This document shows positions 36,301 through 44,560 of a DNA stretch of 64,000 nt, piece after piece. A model generated the notes under the pieces. The model had not been told where the DNA came from, ran no database searches, and saw nothing but the letters and a program-made list of their open reading frames with translations. Position 1 is the first letter of the stretch. Each line of letters opens with the position of its first letter. The stretch is from an uncultured Oceanospirillaceae bacterium (lineage in GTDB: Bacteria > Pseudomonadota > Gammaproteobacteria > Pseudomonadales > Balneatricaceae), in assembly GCA_937138495.1 (NCBI GenBank), contig CAKZPE010000021.1, positions 1 to 64,000 of the forward strand. Reading direction: 5' to 3'. The position numbers and the translations under genes are program-made.

Positions 36301-37275
36301 ATTTTCATGCCCTGAACGCAGCGGCAATAACAATACGTATGTGTCAGCATTGGTGTTAGACGGATTAAAAACCGTCATACCGGCGGTGGCAATAGGCAGG
36401 ACAAATAATGCCAGCAGGATCATATACAGCGGAAACAGCCAGCGGGCGGTCTTCAGGTTATCGACCTGGGTGTTTTCCACAATGGTGACGTGAAACTGGC
36501 GGGGCAGACAAATGATAGCTGCACAGGCCAGTAAGACTTCAATTACAAAACCGTTACTCAGCGGCCCCCGGAAATTAGCGTTATAACTGAGCTGATGGCT
36601 GATATTAAAAATCAGGTCATCAACCCCTTCAAAGATTTCAAAGGCCGCAAACAGGCCGACCATAATGAAAGCGGTGAGTTTGATGATGGATTCAAAGGCG
36701 ACGGCCAGTACCATGCCTTCGTGGTGTTCGGTGGCATCAATATGCCGGGTACCGAAAAGTATGGCAAACACCGCCATCAGCAGGGCAACAAACAAGGCCG
36801 TATCGCTACCTTTGCTGAGACCGTCAGCAATGTTAGGTGTCAGGGCATCGAAGCTGATTGCCACTGCTTTCAGCTGCATGGCGATATACGGAATGGTACC
36901 GAATACGGCAATGACGGTGACCAGAATCGCCAGTGACTGGCTTTTGCCGTATCGGGATGAGATGAAGTCAGCAATGGAAGTGGTGTTTTGCTGCTTACCT
37001 ACAAGAATCATTTTTTCAATGATGCGCCAGGCGAAAATAAATACCAGCACCGGGCCGAGGTATGTCGCCAGAAACTCCCAGCCGCTGGTGGTTGCCCGGC
37101 CCACCGCGCCGTAGAAGGTCCAGGAAGAGCAGTAGATCGCCAGGGACAGGGAATAAATAACAGGGTTGCTGGCGTAGGAGCGGCCCTTACGGCTACGGTC
37201 ACCAAAGTAAGCGATGGCGAACAGCAGGCCAACATAGGCCAGTGAAATGAAAATGATCGATGCGCCAGAGAGCAT
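33328..37275 (-). CDS. crbS: Symporter-fused hybrid histidine kinase CrbS/MxtR type
   Basis: 1315 residues. An N-terminal SLC5/sodium-solute-symporter-like membrane part (about 1-510, a dozen or so helices) is followed by a linker that probably holds the STAC domain. Two PAS regions follow (about 645-760 and 770-890), then a coiled coil, HisKA with His953 in AASHDVLQPLNAAR, an ATPase domain (NFISNAIRYT near 1063, DTGVGIPEDKL, GLGLGLAI) and a C-terminal receiver with Asp near 1238 in IILMDYHLDD. Such kinases sense or transport a substrate linked to acetate metabolism and drive CrbR. It is inner membrane. The ATG is preceded by CAGGAA. It is divergent from the symporter operon. Confidence 0.9.
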   Translation of the reverse strand: MLSGASIIFISLAYVGLLFAIAYFGDRSRKGRSYASNPVIYSLSLAIYCSSWTFYGAVGRATTSGWEFLATYLGPVLVFIFAWRIIEKMILVGKQQNTTSIADFISSRYGKSQSLAILVTVIAVFGTIPYIAMQLKAVAISFDALTPNIADGLSKGSDTALFVALLMAVFAILFGTRHIDATEHHEGMVLAVAFESIIKLTAFIMVGLFAAFEIFEGVDDLIFNISHQLSYNANFRGPLSNGFVIEVLLACAAIICLPRQFHVTIVENTQVDNLKTARWLFPLYMILLALFVLPIATAGMTVFNPSNTNADTYVLLLPLRSGHENLAVFAFIGGLSAATSMVIVASITLATMVCNDIIMPLLLRISWLKLSDNKDLGALLLRVRRITIVCLMLMAYFYYRILGDQTSLASFGLLAFAAAAQLIPGIIGGIYWKNGSRYGVLAGLSAGFVLWIYTLVFPTLASVGLLDNNIIENGLFGYESLKPMALFGITGLDILTHGTLWSVGVNTLLYLIVSHYTSQRLVDRIQASAFVDAYNKDLNEPQRTTNTHATVGDLQTLAERFLGTNRAQHAFTDFALKFSQTPPLASEKASHELIQFTERLLAGAIGASSARIVLASTLRGKDMQIGDIVTIVDEASQALRFNRSLLQSTIENISMGISVVDQQMRIVAWNRRYIEMFNYPDGLVCVGRPIEDIFRYNARHGEYGEGDIEASVKARLDAIRSGDNQAYERHRQNGTVLEIRGNTMPNGGFVNTYMDITDHKEVQEALRESEQNIRIYTDNVPVLIAYLNNDQYYQFVNKSYAQTFGIDRHNIAGMHCTSVLNEEEYKQRLPYIRAAVAGERQRFETQLPTKDGSPRYAEVTYIPHFGYQGEIPGYFTLYQDITERRLAEQALQETNENLEQRVQERTYSLSVVNNELRKENTVRALIEDELRQAKADADAANLGKTRFLAAASHDVLQPLNAARLFTSALAQQQHSEATTQLIENLDGSLKAAETLISAILDISKLDAGALIPNRSHFSLTTLFENLNTEFTALANDKGLQFHFVNCHRIVHSDPQLLRRVLQNFISNAIRYTQKGKILLGCRHTGNSIRIEVWDTGVGIPEDKLSEVFEEFRRINNPKHSKVEGLGLGLAITERIAHILEHPISVRSWPGKGTVFSVKVPLGETDKAIKQQPENRGWTRSKGLEGVNVLVVDNEPSILEGMTALLEGWSCNTLCATSGASAAALISEQDFTPDIILMDYHLDDSLTGIMALKELAPLWPTPVPAVVITADRTDEVQDEIRQSDAQHLNKPIKPAALRAMINKLISANRQQETEPS

Positions 37276-37641
37276 ATAGTCCGGTTCCTGAGCTGTGGAA
37301 AAAATACCGTTTACAGCCCTGTGTCTGAGGGGTAATTCAGTAACGCCACAGCAATCTTAATTCAGTCTTTATTGCGTGTCAGAACTTCATTTAAACACAG
37401 TCGGGCAGTAAAAATGCAGCGAAATCGTGTCTGGCAGAATTATACCTTTGTCTACAGCTCTGGTTGTGTTGCGGCGCAAAAAGAATCGCTGTATGGCCCG
37501 GTTTTACTGGTGTTTAGAGATGTTGGCGAATGTTCGTGAAATTGCCTGAGACTAAAGTCGGGGCATCGAAAACCGGGGGGCTTTGCTAGCGTTATATGAC
37601 GAAATTCTATTAACCCAATAACAAAAATAAGGATGGTGCCA
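37276..37641. other. Divergent control region of crbS and the symporter operon
   Basis: 366 bases without a gene. It must contain promoters for both directions. I see no strong sigma-70, sigma-54 or sigma-28 element. A short string, AGACTAA (37549-37560 area), also occurs upstream of acs near 30015, and could belong to a shared regulator site, but it is too short to claim. Confidence 0.4.
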
Positions 37642-37899
37642 ATGTCTTCGTCTGAGAATGCTCAGGCCTATTGGTCTGAAAATCTGCGCATTATCATTAC
37701 ATACCTCTCCGTCTGGTTTGTAGTTTCATATGTGTGCGGTATCTTGCTGGTAGAACAACTTAATGCAATTCCGTTCTTCGGCTTCCCGTTAGGATTCTGG
37801 ATCGATCAGCAGGGTTCTATTTTCGTCTATGTAGGCCTGATTTGGGCTTACGCGTTCAGCATGAATAAGCTGGATGAAAAATACGACGTTCACGAATAA
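37642..37899 (+). CDS. Small DUF4212 membrane subunit of a Na+/solute symporter
   Basis: 85 residues from ATG 37642, where AAGGA is 7 bases upstream; an ATG 9 bases earlier has no spaced ribosome site. Two hydrophobic segments (about 16-38 and 52-75) flank the motif GFPLGFWIDQQGSI, typical of DUF4212. These small proteins occur directly before VC2705-type sodium/solute symporters and are thought to be an accessory subunit. Here the symporter follows after 27 bases. The subunit's exact job is not known. Confidence 0.88.
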   Translation: MSSSENAQAYWSENLRIIITYLSVWFVVSYVCGILLVEQLNAIPFFGFPLGFWIDQQGSIFVYVGLIWAYAFSMNKLDEKYDVHE

Positions 37900-37926
37900 C
37901 AATAACAAGAATCTGAGGACGGTATT

Positions 37927-39735
37927 ATGAGTCTTGATGTACTGACGTACCTGTTTATAGGCGGCTCTTTTGTGCTCTATATTGGTATTGCAATATGGGC
38001 CCGTGCAGGGTCAACAAAAGAATTCTACGTTGCCGGCGGTGGTGTACACCCCGTGGCAAACGGTATGGCAACGGCGGCGGACTGGATGTCTGCGGCATCT
38101 TTCATCTCCCTGGCGGGTCTGGTGTCTTTCATCGGCCGTGACGGCGGTGCTTATCTGATGGGCTGGACCGGTGGTTATGTACTGCTGGCGATGCTGTTAG
38201 CCCCTTACCTGCGTAAGTTTGGTAAGTTTACGGTGCCGGATTTTGTAGGTGACCGTTATTATTCCAATACGGCACGTGTTATCGCAGTCGTATGTACGAT
38301 CGTTATTTCCTTCACATACGTTGCCGGTCAGATGCGCGGTGTAGGTATCGTATTCTCCCGTTACCTGCACGTGGATATTAACACCGGTGTTATCATCGGT
38401 ATGGCAATCGTATTCTTCTACGCTGTTCTGGGCGGTATGAAAGGTATCACTTACACACAGGTTGCACAGTACTGTGTACTGATTCTGGCATTCACTGTGC
38501 CTGCGTTCTTCCTGTCACTGCAGATTACCGGCCATGTGCTGCCACAGATTGGTCTGGGTGCAACGCTGGATTCCGGTATGTCGGTTCTGGCGACACTTGA
38601 TCAGCTATCCACGGATCTGGGTTTTGCTGAATATACTGCCGGTAAGAAATCCACGATTGATATCTTCTGCTTAACTGCTGCACTGATGGCAGGTACTGCA
38701 GGCTTACCACACGTAATTGTGCGTTTCTTTACTGTACCGCGCGTAAAAGATGCCCGTACCTCTGCTGGCTGGGCACTGATCTTCATCGCTATTCTGTACA
38801 CATCTGTTCCGGGTGTTGCCGGTTTCGGTCGGGTAAACCTGATCCAGACTATTAACGGTACTGATAATGCGGGTACTGAGTATGCGCAGATGCCGCAGTG
38901 GTTTAAGAACTGGGAAAATGCAGGTCTGCTGGGCTGGCATGACTACAATGGCGACGGCAAGGTTCAGTATGCTGCCGGTGCTGCTTTTGACGGTAAGAAA
39001 GGCAAGCCTGCTTTCGACGGTGAGAACCGTGGTGAGTACGGTGAGCGTGCGGTCACTAACGCAATTGCTGATCCGGCTGCTGTGAACGGTGCGCCGTATG
39101 CCAACGAAGTGTATGTCGACCGTGACATCATGGTACTGGCTAACCCTGAAATCGCACAGTTGCCTAACTGGGTTATTGCCCTGGTAGCGGCGGGTGCTGT
39201 TGCGGCGGCTCTGTCGACAGCTGCAGGTCTCCTGCTGGTCATTTCGACGGCGATTTCGCATGACTTGATGAAGACCTGTATCAATCCGAATATTTCGGAT
39301 AAGCAAGAGCTTATGTACGCACGGATTGCGGCGGTTGTTGCCATCTGTATTGCCGGTTACTTCGGGATAAATCCGCCGGGCTTTGTGGCCCAGGTGGTAG
39401 CGCTGGCCTTTGGTCTGGCTTCATCCTCGGTATTCCCGGTTATTGTGATGGGTATCTTCAATAAGCGTATGAATAAAGAAGGTGCGATTGCCGGCATGAT
39501 TGTGGGTCTGGGTTCTACCATGGCTTACATGATCTACTTCACCTTTATGGGCGGTGCGAAGGAAGATCTGTTCCTGGGTATCTCCACCGGTGGCTTCGGC
39601 TTCGTGGGTATGATTCTGAACTTCATCGTGGCATACATTGTGTCTATGATGACGCCGCCGCCACCGGCTGAGATTCAGGAAATTGTTGAGAATATCCGTG
39701 TGCCACGTGGCGCGGGTTCAGCTCACGCTCACTAA
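37927..39735 (+). CDS. Sodium/solute symporter, VC2705/ActP-like
   Basis: 602 residues of the SLC5/SSS family, with about 13 membrane helices. Signs: FYVAGGGVHPVANGMATAAD (about 33-52), MGWTGGYVLLAMLLAPYLRK, KGITYTQVAQYCVLILAF, and the C-terminal core AALSTAAGLLLVISTAISHD. A hydrophilic loop (about 310-400) contains HDYNGDGKVQ, an EF-hand-like DxNxDG string. It most likely imports acetate or another small carboxylate with Na+, as its gene neighbours acs and CrbSR suggest; the substrate is inferred. It is cotranscribed with the DUF4212 gene and followed by a terminator. Confidence 0.88.
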   Translation: MSLDVLTYLFIGGSFVLYIGIAIWARAGSTKEFYVAGGGVHPVANGMATAADWMSAASFISLAGLVSFIGRDGGAYLMGWTGGYVLLAMLLAPYLRKFGKFTVPDFVGDRYYSNTARVIAVVCTIVISFTYVAGQMRGVGIVFSRYLHVDINTGVIIGMAIVFFYAVLGGMKGITYTQVAQYCVLILAFTVPAFFLSLQITGHVLPQIGLGATLDSGMSVLATLDQLSTDLGFAEYTAGKKSTIDIFCLTAALMAGTAGLPHVIVRFFTVPRVKDARTSAGWALIFIAILYTSVPGVAGFGRVNLIQTINGTDNAGTEYAQMPQWFKNWENAGLLGWHDYNGDGKVQYAAGAAFDGKKGKPAFDGENRGEYGERAVTNAIADPAAVNGAPYANEVYVDRDIMVLANPEIAQLPNWVIALVAAGAVAAALSTAAGLLLVISTAISHDLMKTCINPNISDKQELMYARIAAVVAICIAGYFGINPPGFVAQVVALAFGLASSSVFPVIVMGIFNKRMNKEGAIAGMIVGLGSTMAYMIYFTFMGGAKEDLFLGISTGGFGFVGMILNFIVAYIVSMMTPPPPAEIQEIVENIRVPRGAGSAHAH

Positions 39736-39770
39736 TCGCTGACCTCCCCGTTTACGGAGAGAAGTGACAG

Positions 39771-39804
39771 GGGCGCGCCCGCGAGAGCAGGTGCGCCCTT
39801 TTTT
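39771..39804 (+). terminator. Intrinsic terminator after the symporter gene
   Basis: Stem GGGCGC / GCGCCC around a 16-base loop, followed by TTTTTT. Confidence 0.85.
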
Positions 39805-39850
39805 CTGCCCGGTTAGTCCGGGCCGGTGTGACAGCTAAAGGACTGTACAG

Positions 39851-41671
39851 ATGCCTTCATCTTTTAATATGACGAATATGCCTTTCAGCCTGCTGACTGA
39901 GGCGGAGCAGGTGCTGTTACGCAGCAGCCTTGATATTGGTTACTACCAGCGTGGCGAGACGGTACTGGCCGCCGGCGATGTGCCGGAAGGTGTCTACGTC
40001 ATATTAAAAGGTGTGGTAAGCGAAAATGATGCAGACGCTGATGGTGGTGAAGTTGACCATGTGTTTGTTCACTATACCGCGGAAGACTATTTCGGTGGCT
40101 GGTCGGCGATTAAAGGCCGGGCGATTCATAACTTTATCGCTGAAGAAGAAACAATATGTCATATATTGCCCACGAAAATGCTGCTGGACCTGTGTGCTGA
40201 GAACAGCCGCTTTGCGGATTACTTTCAGCAAAGCTTGTCGGCTAAAACTGAGATTCGCTCAAAACTGGGCGGTGATCAGGATATGGCAGAATTTATGCTG
40301 GCGCAGATTAAAGATGGTGTTATCCGTGAGCCTCTGATTGTAGAGCAGGGCAGCACGATTGAAGAAGCCACCCGCCTGATGCGTGAACAGCGGGCAGACT
40401 GCATGCTGGTGAAGCGGGGTAACCGCTATGGCATGGTAACCGGCACGGATTTGCTGGATGCAATCGTCATTGACGGGTTTCCCCTGGCCACTGATGTGGC
40501 TGAGATTGCCAGTTACCGGCTGATTACCACTGCCTCCGGGGATTATCTGTTTAATGCGCTGATTACCATGACGCAACAACATATCGAACGGGTTGTGGTA
40601 ATGGATGATCAGCAGCTTACCGGAGTGGTGGAGCTGACCGATGTACTTAGCTATTTTTCCAGCCATTCCCACGTTATTGGTTTGCGGATTGAGCGGGCTG
40701 CGACGATTGATGCGTTGCGGGATGCTGCTGCCGGCTTAAGCGATCTGGTGCGGGCCGTTGTTGGACAGGGCGTTAAAGCCCGTTTTGTAATGGATCTGAT
40801 TGCTGCTATGAATGGCCGGATAATTGCCAAGCTGTTTGATCTGATTATTCCGCCGGATATGCAGCCTCATGTTTGTCTGGTGGTCATGGGCAGTGAGGGG
40901 CGTGGTGAACAGATTATGAAGACGGATCAGGACAACGGGCTGATCTTCCGAGACGGACTGATCTGGCCAGATATGCATGAAACCCTGCGTCAGTTCAGTG
41001 ACACTTTGATCTCATTCGGCTTTCCCGAGTGTCCGGGTAACATTATGGTGTCGAATCCTGCCTGGGTGAAATCTATCGGTGACTGGACTCAGCAGCTGAG
41101 TGACTGGTCGGAAAACTGTGACGGGCTTGCGCAAATGAACCTGGCCATAGCAGTGGATGCGCACCCGGTTGCGGGGAATCAGGCGCTCTTTAAGACATCC
41201 CGTAACTGGTTTATGCGTCATTTACAGAGCAATAAGGTATTTTTTGCACATTTTGCCAAGGTTGCACTGGAATTTGACACTCCGCTGAGTTTTTTCGGCA
41301 ACCTGAAGGAAAAAGGGCAGCTGGATGTGAAAAAGGGCGGTATTTTTCCGATTGTTCACGGTATCCGGACGCTGGCGCTGGAATACCGGGTGCTGGAGAC
41401 CAATACTTTCAAGCGTATAGAGGCGTTAGTGGAGCTGGGCCAGATCAAAGAGAAGCATGGCCGGGAGCTGTGTGAAGCGCTGGCACTGTTCATTCAGGTT
41501 CGGCTGGGGCAGCAAGTGCTGCGGGCAGAGCAGGATGGCGTAGATCAAACGCCTAATACCATTGATCTGGCGCTTCTGGATAAAATGGAGCGTGACATGT
41601 TGCGTGATGCGTTGCACATCGTAAAAGGATTTAAGAAACATCTGGCATTACGTTATCACCTGGCAGGCTAA
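39851..41671 (+). CDS. cNMP-fold / CBS-pair / DUF294 nucleotidyltransferase-like protein
   Basis: 606 residues, soluble. An N-terminal cyclic-nucleotide-binding fold (about 14-125) has FGGWSAIKGRA where family members that bind nucleotide carry an R-x-A cassette, so ligand binding is doubtful. A CBS pair follows (about 155-275; DCMLVKRGNRYGMVTGTDLL). The DUF294 GlnD-like transferase motif GSEGRGEQ (near 347) and TDQDNGL (358-364) are intact, and a helical C-terminal domain ends the protein. It likely senses an adenylate and modifies a partner. Its partner is unknown; the exonuclease follows after 18 bases, and the same pair is found beside acetate symporters in other gammaproteobacteria. Confidence 0.85.
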   Translation: MPSSFNMTNMPFSLLTEAEQVLLRSSLDIGYYQRGETVLAAGDVPEGVYVILKGVVSENDADADGGEVDHVFVHYTAEDYFGGWSAIKGRAIHNFIAEEETICHILPTKMLLDLCAENSRFADYFQQSLSAKTEIRSKLGGDQDMAEFMLAQIKDGVIREPLIVEQGSTIEEATRLMREQRADCMLVKRGNRYGMVTGTDLLDAIVIDGFPLATDVAEIASYRLITTASGDYLFNALITMTQQHIERVVVMDDQQLTGVVELTDVLSYFSSHSHVIGLRIERAATIDALRDAAAGLSDLVRAVVGQGVKARFVMDLIAAMNGRIIAKLFDLIIPPDMQPHVCLVVMGSEGRGEQIMKTDQDNGLIFRDGLIWPDMHETLRQFSDTLISFGFPECPGNIMVSNPAWVKSIGDWTQQLSDWSENCDGLAQMNLAIAVDAHPVAGNQALFKTSRNWFMRHLQSNKVFFAHFAKVALEFDTPLSFFGNLKEKGQLDVKKGGIFPIVHGIRTLALEYRVLETNTFKRIEALVELGQIKEKHGRELCEALALFIQVRLGQQVLRAEQDGVDQTPNTIDLALLDKMERDMLRDALHIVKGFKKHLALRYHLAG

Positions 41672-41689
41672 CCTGGAGGCAAAATCAGG

Positions 41690-42313
41690 ATGATTATTCC
41701 CCGTACCATCAGACAGTTTAAAGAGCGGATTGATCACCGGGCAGGCCCCTACGGCGAGCTGTTTGCGCCTTATGAAGGGGATGAAGTGGTATCACTGGAT
41801 TGTGAGACGACCAGTCTGAACGTTAAAGAGGGTGAGATACTGTCAATCGGGGCGGTTAAAATCAGAGGTCAGAAAGTTGTCACCAGTGAACGGCTGGATA
41901 TTAAACTCAAGCCGCCAAAGAGCCTGACTGAAGATTCTATTAAAATTCATAAGATTCGTGCCGCTGATCTGGCTGACGGTGTTGGTATGGATGAGGCGCT
42001 GGAGCAGGTTTTAGCGTTTGTCGGTAACCGGCCGGTCCTCGGGTATTATGTGAACTACGATATTCGCATGCTGGATAAGTTTTTGCGGCCCCGCTATGGA
42101 TTCGGTTTGCCCGGTAAGGCCATTGAGCTTTCCCATGTCTATCATGACATCATTAAGTGGCGCAGCATTGGCGGTAATGCGGATTTGCGTTTCGATACTA
42201 TTTCCAAAAATCTTGATATACCTATTTTAGAACGGCATACCGCTTTGGGAGATGCCATTACGGTTGCGCTGATGTATGTGCGGCTGAAATATGGTGAAAC
42301 CCCCAATATCTGA
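41690..42313 (+). CDS. DnaQ-like 3'-5' exonuclease (DEDDh)
   Basis: 207 residues. Motif Exo I is SLDCETTSL with Asp37 and Glu39. Exo II has the Asp of YYVNYDIRMLDKFL. Exo III has His and Asp in ERHTALGDAITVALMY, giving the complete DEDDh set of two-metal exonucleases. It is the size of polymerase III epsilon-like or RNase T-like proteins but is a separate paralogue without a polymerase-binding tail. Substrate is unknown. It ends a two-gene unit with the DUF294 protein and is followed by a terminator, beyond which the flagellar genes resume. Confidence 0.88.
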   Translation: MIIPRTIRQFKERIDHRAGPYGELFAPYEGDEVVSLDCETTSLNVKEGEILSIGAVKIRGQKVVTSERLDIKLKPPKSLTEDSIKIHKIRAADLADGVGMDEALEQVLAFVGNRPVLGYYVNYDIRMLDKFLRPRYGFGLPGKAIELSHVYHDIIKWRSIGGNADLRFDTISKNLDIPILERHTALGDAITVALMYVRLKYGETPNI

Positions 42314-42345
42314 CTCAGATACAGATTGCTGACCTGTCAAAAAAT

Positions 42346-42370
42346 AAACGGGCCTGATGGCCCGTTTTTT
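42346..42370 (+). terminator. Intrinsic terminator after the exonuclease gene
   Basis: A perfect 9-bp stem AAACGGGCC / GGCCCGTTT with loop TGAT and trailing T run. Confidence 0.93.
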
Positions 42371-42392
42371 GCTTTTAAGTATATGTGTATAG

Positions 42393-42414
42393 TTTTTTGA
42401 CGTTATTAAATGAC
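42393..42414 (+). promoter_or_regulatory. FleQ-box-like element before fliE
   Basis: TTTTTTGACG is followed by TTATTAAATGAC. GTTATTAAATGAC resembles the FleQ consensus GTCANTAAATTGAC with one base missing. The TGACGTT unit is repeated 13 bases apart. It lies about 90-110 bases before fliE. I did not find a well-spaced sigma-54 element between it and fliE. Confidence 0.4.
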
Positions 42415-42503
42415 GTTTTTTTGGCGAATGCGTCAGATTATTACTTGAATAGACCTAGTCTACGCATATAATGTCAATATATTGCCGATTTTTTGGGGTG
42501 GGT

Positions 42504-42848
42504 ATGATCGAAAGAGCTGATATAAATTCTGTTTTAGAACAGATGCGCGCGATGAAGTCGCAGGCGCAGCAAGGTATGCAGCAGGCCCCGATGGGGATGC
42601 CGGTTGCTGGCGTTGCTGATGATACCCCCGGTTTTGGTGAAATGCTGAAAGGCGCTGTGGATAAGGTTAATGGCATGCAGAAAGAAGCTAAAGCCCTGTC
42701 GACATCCTTTGAAAGGGGAGATCCCGGTGTGGATTTGCATCAGGTGATGATCAGCATGGAAAAAGCATCAGTTTCATTTCAGGCAATGACTCAGGTTCGT
42801 AACCGGATGGTGTCGGCGTATGAAGATGTTATGAAGATGCCAATTTAA
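42504..42848 (+). CDS. fliE: Flagellar MS-ring/rod adapter FliE
   Basis: 114 residues from ATG 42504, preceded by GGGGTGG; an in-frame ATG at 42471 would add 11 residues but lacks a ribosome site. FliE joins the MS ring to the proximal rod and is among the first exported proteins. Signature: the Met/Gln-rich N-terminus, DTPGFGEMLKGAVDKVNGMQ (about 37-56), and DLHQVMISMEKASVSFQAMT followed by QVRNRMVSAYEDVMKMPI. It opens the fliEFGHIJ group; a FleQ-like element lies upstream. Confidence 0.95.
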   Translation: MIERADINSVLEQMRAMKSQAQQGMQQAPMGMPVAGVADDTPGFGEMLKGAVDKVNGMQKEAKALSTSFERGDPGVDLHQVMISMEKASVSFQAMTQVRNRMVSAYEDVMKMPI

Positions 42849-42889
42849 TGGCGCTTATTGAATTAACGGTTGTGTGGGCACTCAACTAA

Positions 42890-44560
42890 ATGGAAAACGC
42901 ATCTATGGCAGCGGGTGGTAGCAAGGGTATAGCCTTTGGCTTCAATCGTCTGAGTCTGGTTCGTCAGCTGGGGCTGATGATCGGTCTGGCGGCTACTATC
43001 GCTATTGGTTTTGCTGTGGTGCTGTGGTCTCAGGAACCCGATTACAGGGTTCTCTATAATGATGTTGCTTATGCTGATGCCAATGAAATTGTTGATCAGC
43101 TGCAGTTGTTTGCTATCCCTTATAAGTTTGATGCGTCAGGACGTTCGATCCTGGTACCTAACGAGCAGTTACATAAAGCACGTCTGCGTTTAGCGGCGGA
43201 AGGTTTCAGTGGCGATAATACGGTTGGTTTTGAACTGCTTGATAAAGAGCAGGGGCTTGGGACCAGCCAGTTTATGGAAAATGCCCGTTACCGTCGGGGT
43301 CTTGAAGGGGAGTTGGCCCGCACAATCAGCAGTATGGTGTCGGTTCGTAAGGCCCGTGTACATCTGGCGTTGCCGAAGCAATCGGTCTTTGTGCGTGATC
43401 AGCGTAAGCCGACTGCCTCCGTATTTCTGGAATTGCTGGCCGGACGTAAACTGGACCGTGTTCAGGTTGAGGCGATTGCCAATCTGATTGCTTCCAGCAT
43501 TCCTTCCCTGTCCAGTGAAGACGTGACGGTTGTCGATCAGAAAGGCCGTTTGCTGAATACCCGTGAGAGTGATATTGACGTGGTGCTGGCAGCCAAGCAG
43601 CTGGAATATACCCGTAAGATTGAAGAGACTTTACTGAACCGTGTGAACAGCATTTTGCAGCCGGTTGTCGGGTTAGGTAATTTCCGGGCAGAGGTATCTG
43701 CAGAGGTAGACTTTACTGCTGTAGAGCAGACGGATGAAATCTTTAACCCGGATCTGCCGTCTCTGCGAAGTGAGCAGACGCTGGATGAAAGCACCTCGGG
43801 CAGCAATGAGGCGCGGGGCATTCCCGGAGCGCTCTCAAATCAGCCGCCCGGTGCAGCAACTGTTCCTGAGGTTGCTGACGGTGAGGCCGGCGCTGCAGGT
43901 GCAGAGCCTCCGCAAAGTGCCCGTTCACAGGCGACCCGTAACTTTGAGCTGGACCGGTCTATAAGCTATACCCGTCATCAGATGGGACGCGTCAAACGTT
44001 TGTCAGTTGCTGTGGTCGTGGATGACTTCTTAGCTGCCGGGACGTCTGCTGAAGCCGGTAAGACCGCCTGGTCACAGCAGGATCTGGACCGTCTGACTAT
44101 TCTGGTGCGTGATGCCGTTGGTTTTTCTGCGTTGCGGGGAGACAGTGTCAATGTGCTGAATTCGCCGTTTGCAGCCCCGGAAGAGTTTGTTGATGAAGAA
44201 ATTCCTATCTGGCAGCAAGAGTGGGTGTGGGATATCGCCAGGAAAGCGGCTGCCGGTCTGTTTGTGCTGTTGCTGGTGTTTGGTTTGCTACGTCCAATTC
44301 TGAACAATCTGGCTGCTGCCAGCCAGAAAGAGAAGAAGGATGAGAATAATCCTGACGGGGATATTTCTGCACAGCTGGAATCGCTGGAAATGGATGGTAT
44401 GTCAGCCGATCAGGTAACGTTCAGTGGTATCGACAGCGCGTTGTCGCCGACGCCGAATGAAACCTATGAGTACCAGCTAAACGCCATTCGCAGTATGATT
44501 GCTGAAGATCCTGCCAAAGTGGCGCAGGCGATTCGTCAGTGGGTAAACGAAGATGAGTGA
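42890..44560 (+). CDS. fliF: Flagellar MS-ring protein FliF
   Basis: 556 residues, normal. Membrane segment 1 (about 25-45), then the periplasmic ring-building domains (YRVLYNDVAYADANEIVDQL; FMENARYRRGLEGELARTIS; VRKARVHLALPKQSVFVRDQ), a Pro/Gly/Ala-rich loop (about 295-345), membrane segment 2 (about 447-463) and a cytoplasmic tail ending SMIAEDPAKVAQAIRQWVNE that binds FliG. Two close ATGs (42890 and 42905) are possible starts. It overlaps fliG by 8 bases. Confidence 0.96.
   Translation: MENASMAAGGSKGIAFGFNRLSLVRQLGLMIGLAATIAIGFAVVLWSQEPDYRVLYNDVAYADANEIVDQLQLFAIPYKFDASGRSILVPNEQLHKARLRLAAEGFSGDNTVGFELLDKEQGLGTSQFMENARYRRGLEGELARTISSMVSVRKARVHLALPKQSVFVRDQRKPTASVFLELLAGRKLDRVQVEAIANLIASSIPSLSSEDVTVVDQKGRLLNTRESDIDVVLAAKQLEYTRKIEETLLNRVNSILQPVVGLGNFRAEVSAEVDFTAVEQTDEIFNPDLPSLRSEQTLDESTSGSNEARGIPGALSNQPPGAATVPEVADGEAGAAGAEPPQSARSQATRNFELDRSISYTRHQMGRVKRLSVAVVVDDFLAAGTSAEAGKTAWSQQDLDRLTILVRDAVGFSALRGDSVNVLNSPFAAPEEFVDEEIPIWQQEWVWDIARKAAAGLFVLLLVFGLLRPILNNLAAASQKEKKDENNPDGDISAQLESLEMDGMSADQVTFSGIDSALSPTPNETYEYQLNAIRSMIAEDPAKVAQAIRQWVNEDE

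Noticed and set aside
42472..42486. TGTCAATATATTGC before fliE as a sigma-54 promoter
   Set aside because: The distance between the -24-like and -12-like parts is one base short, and the GG element is not present; sigma-54 spacing is strict.
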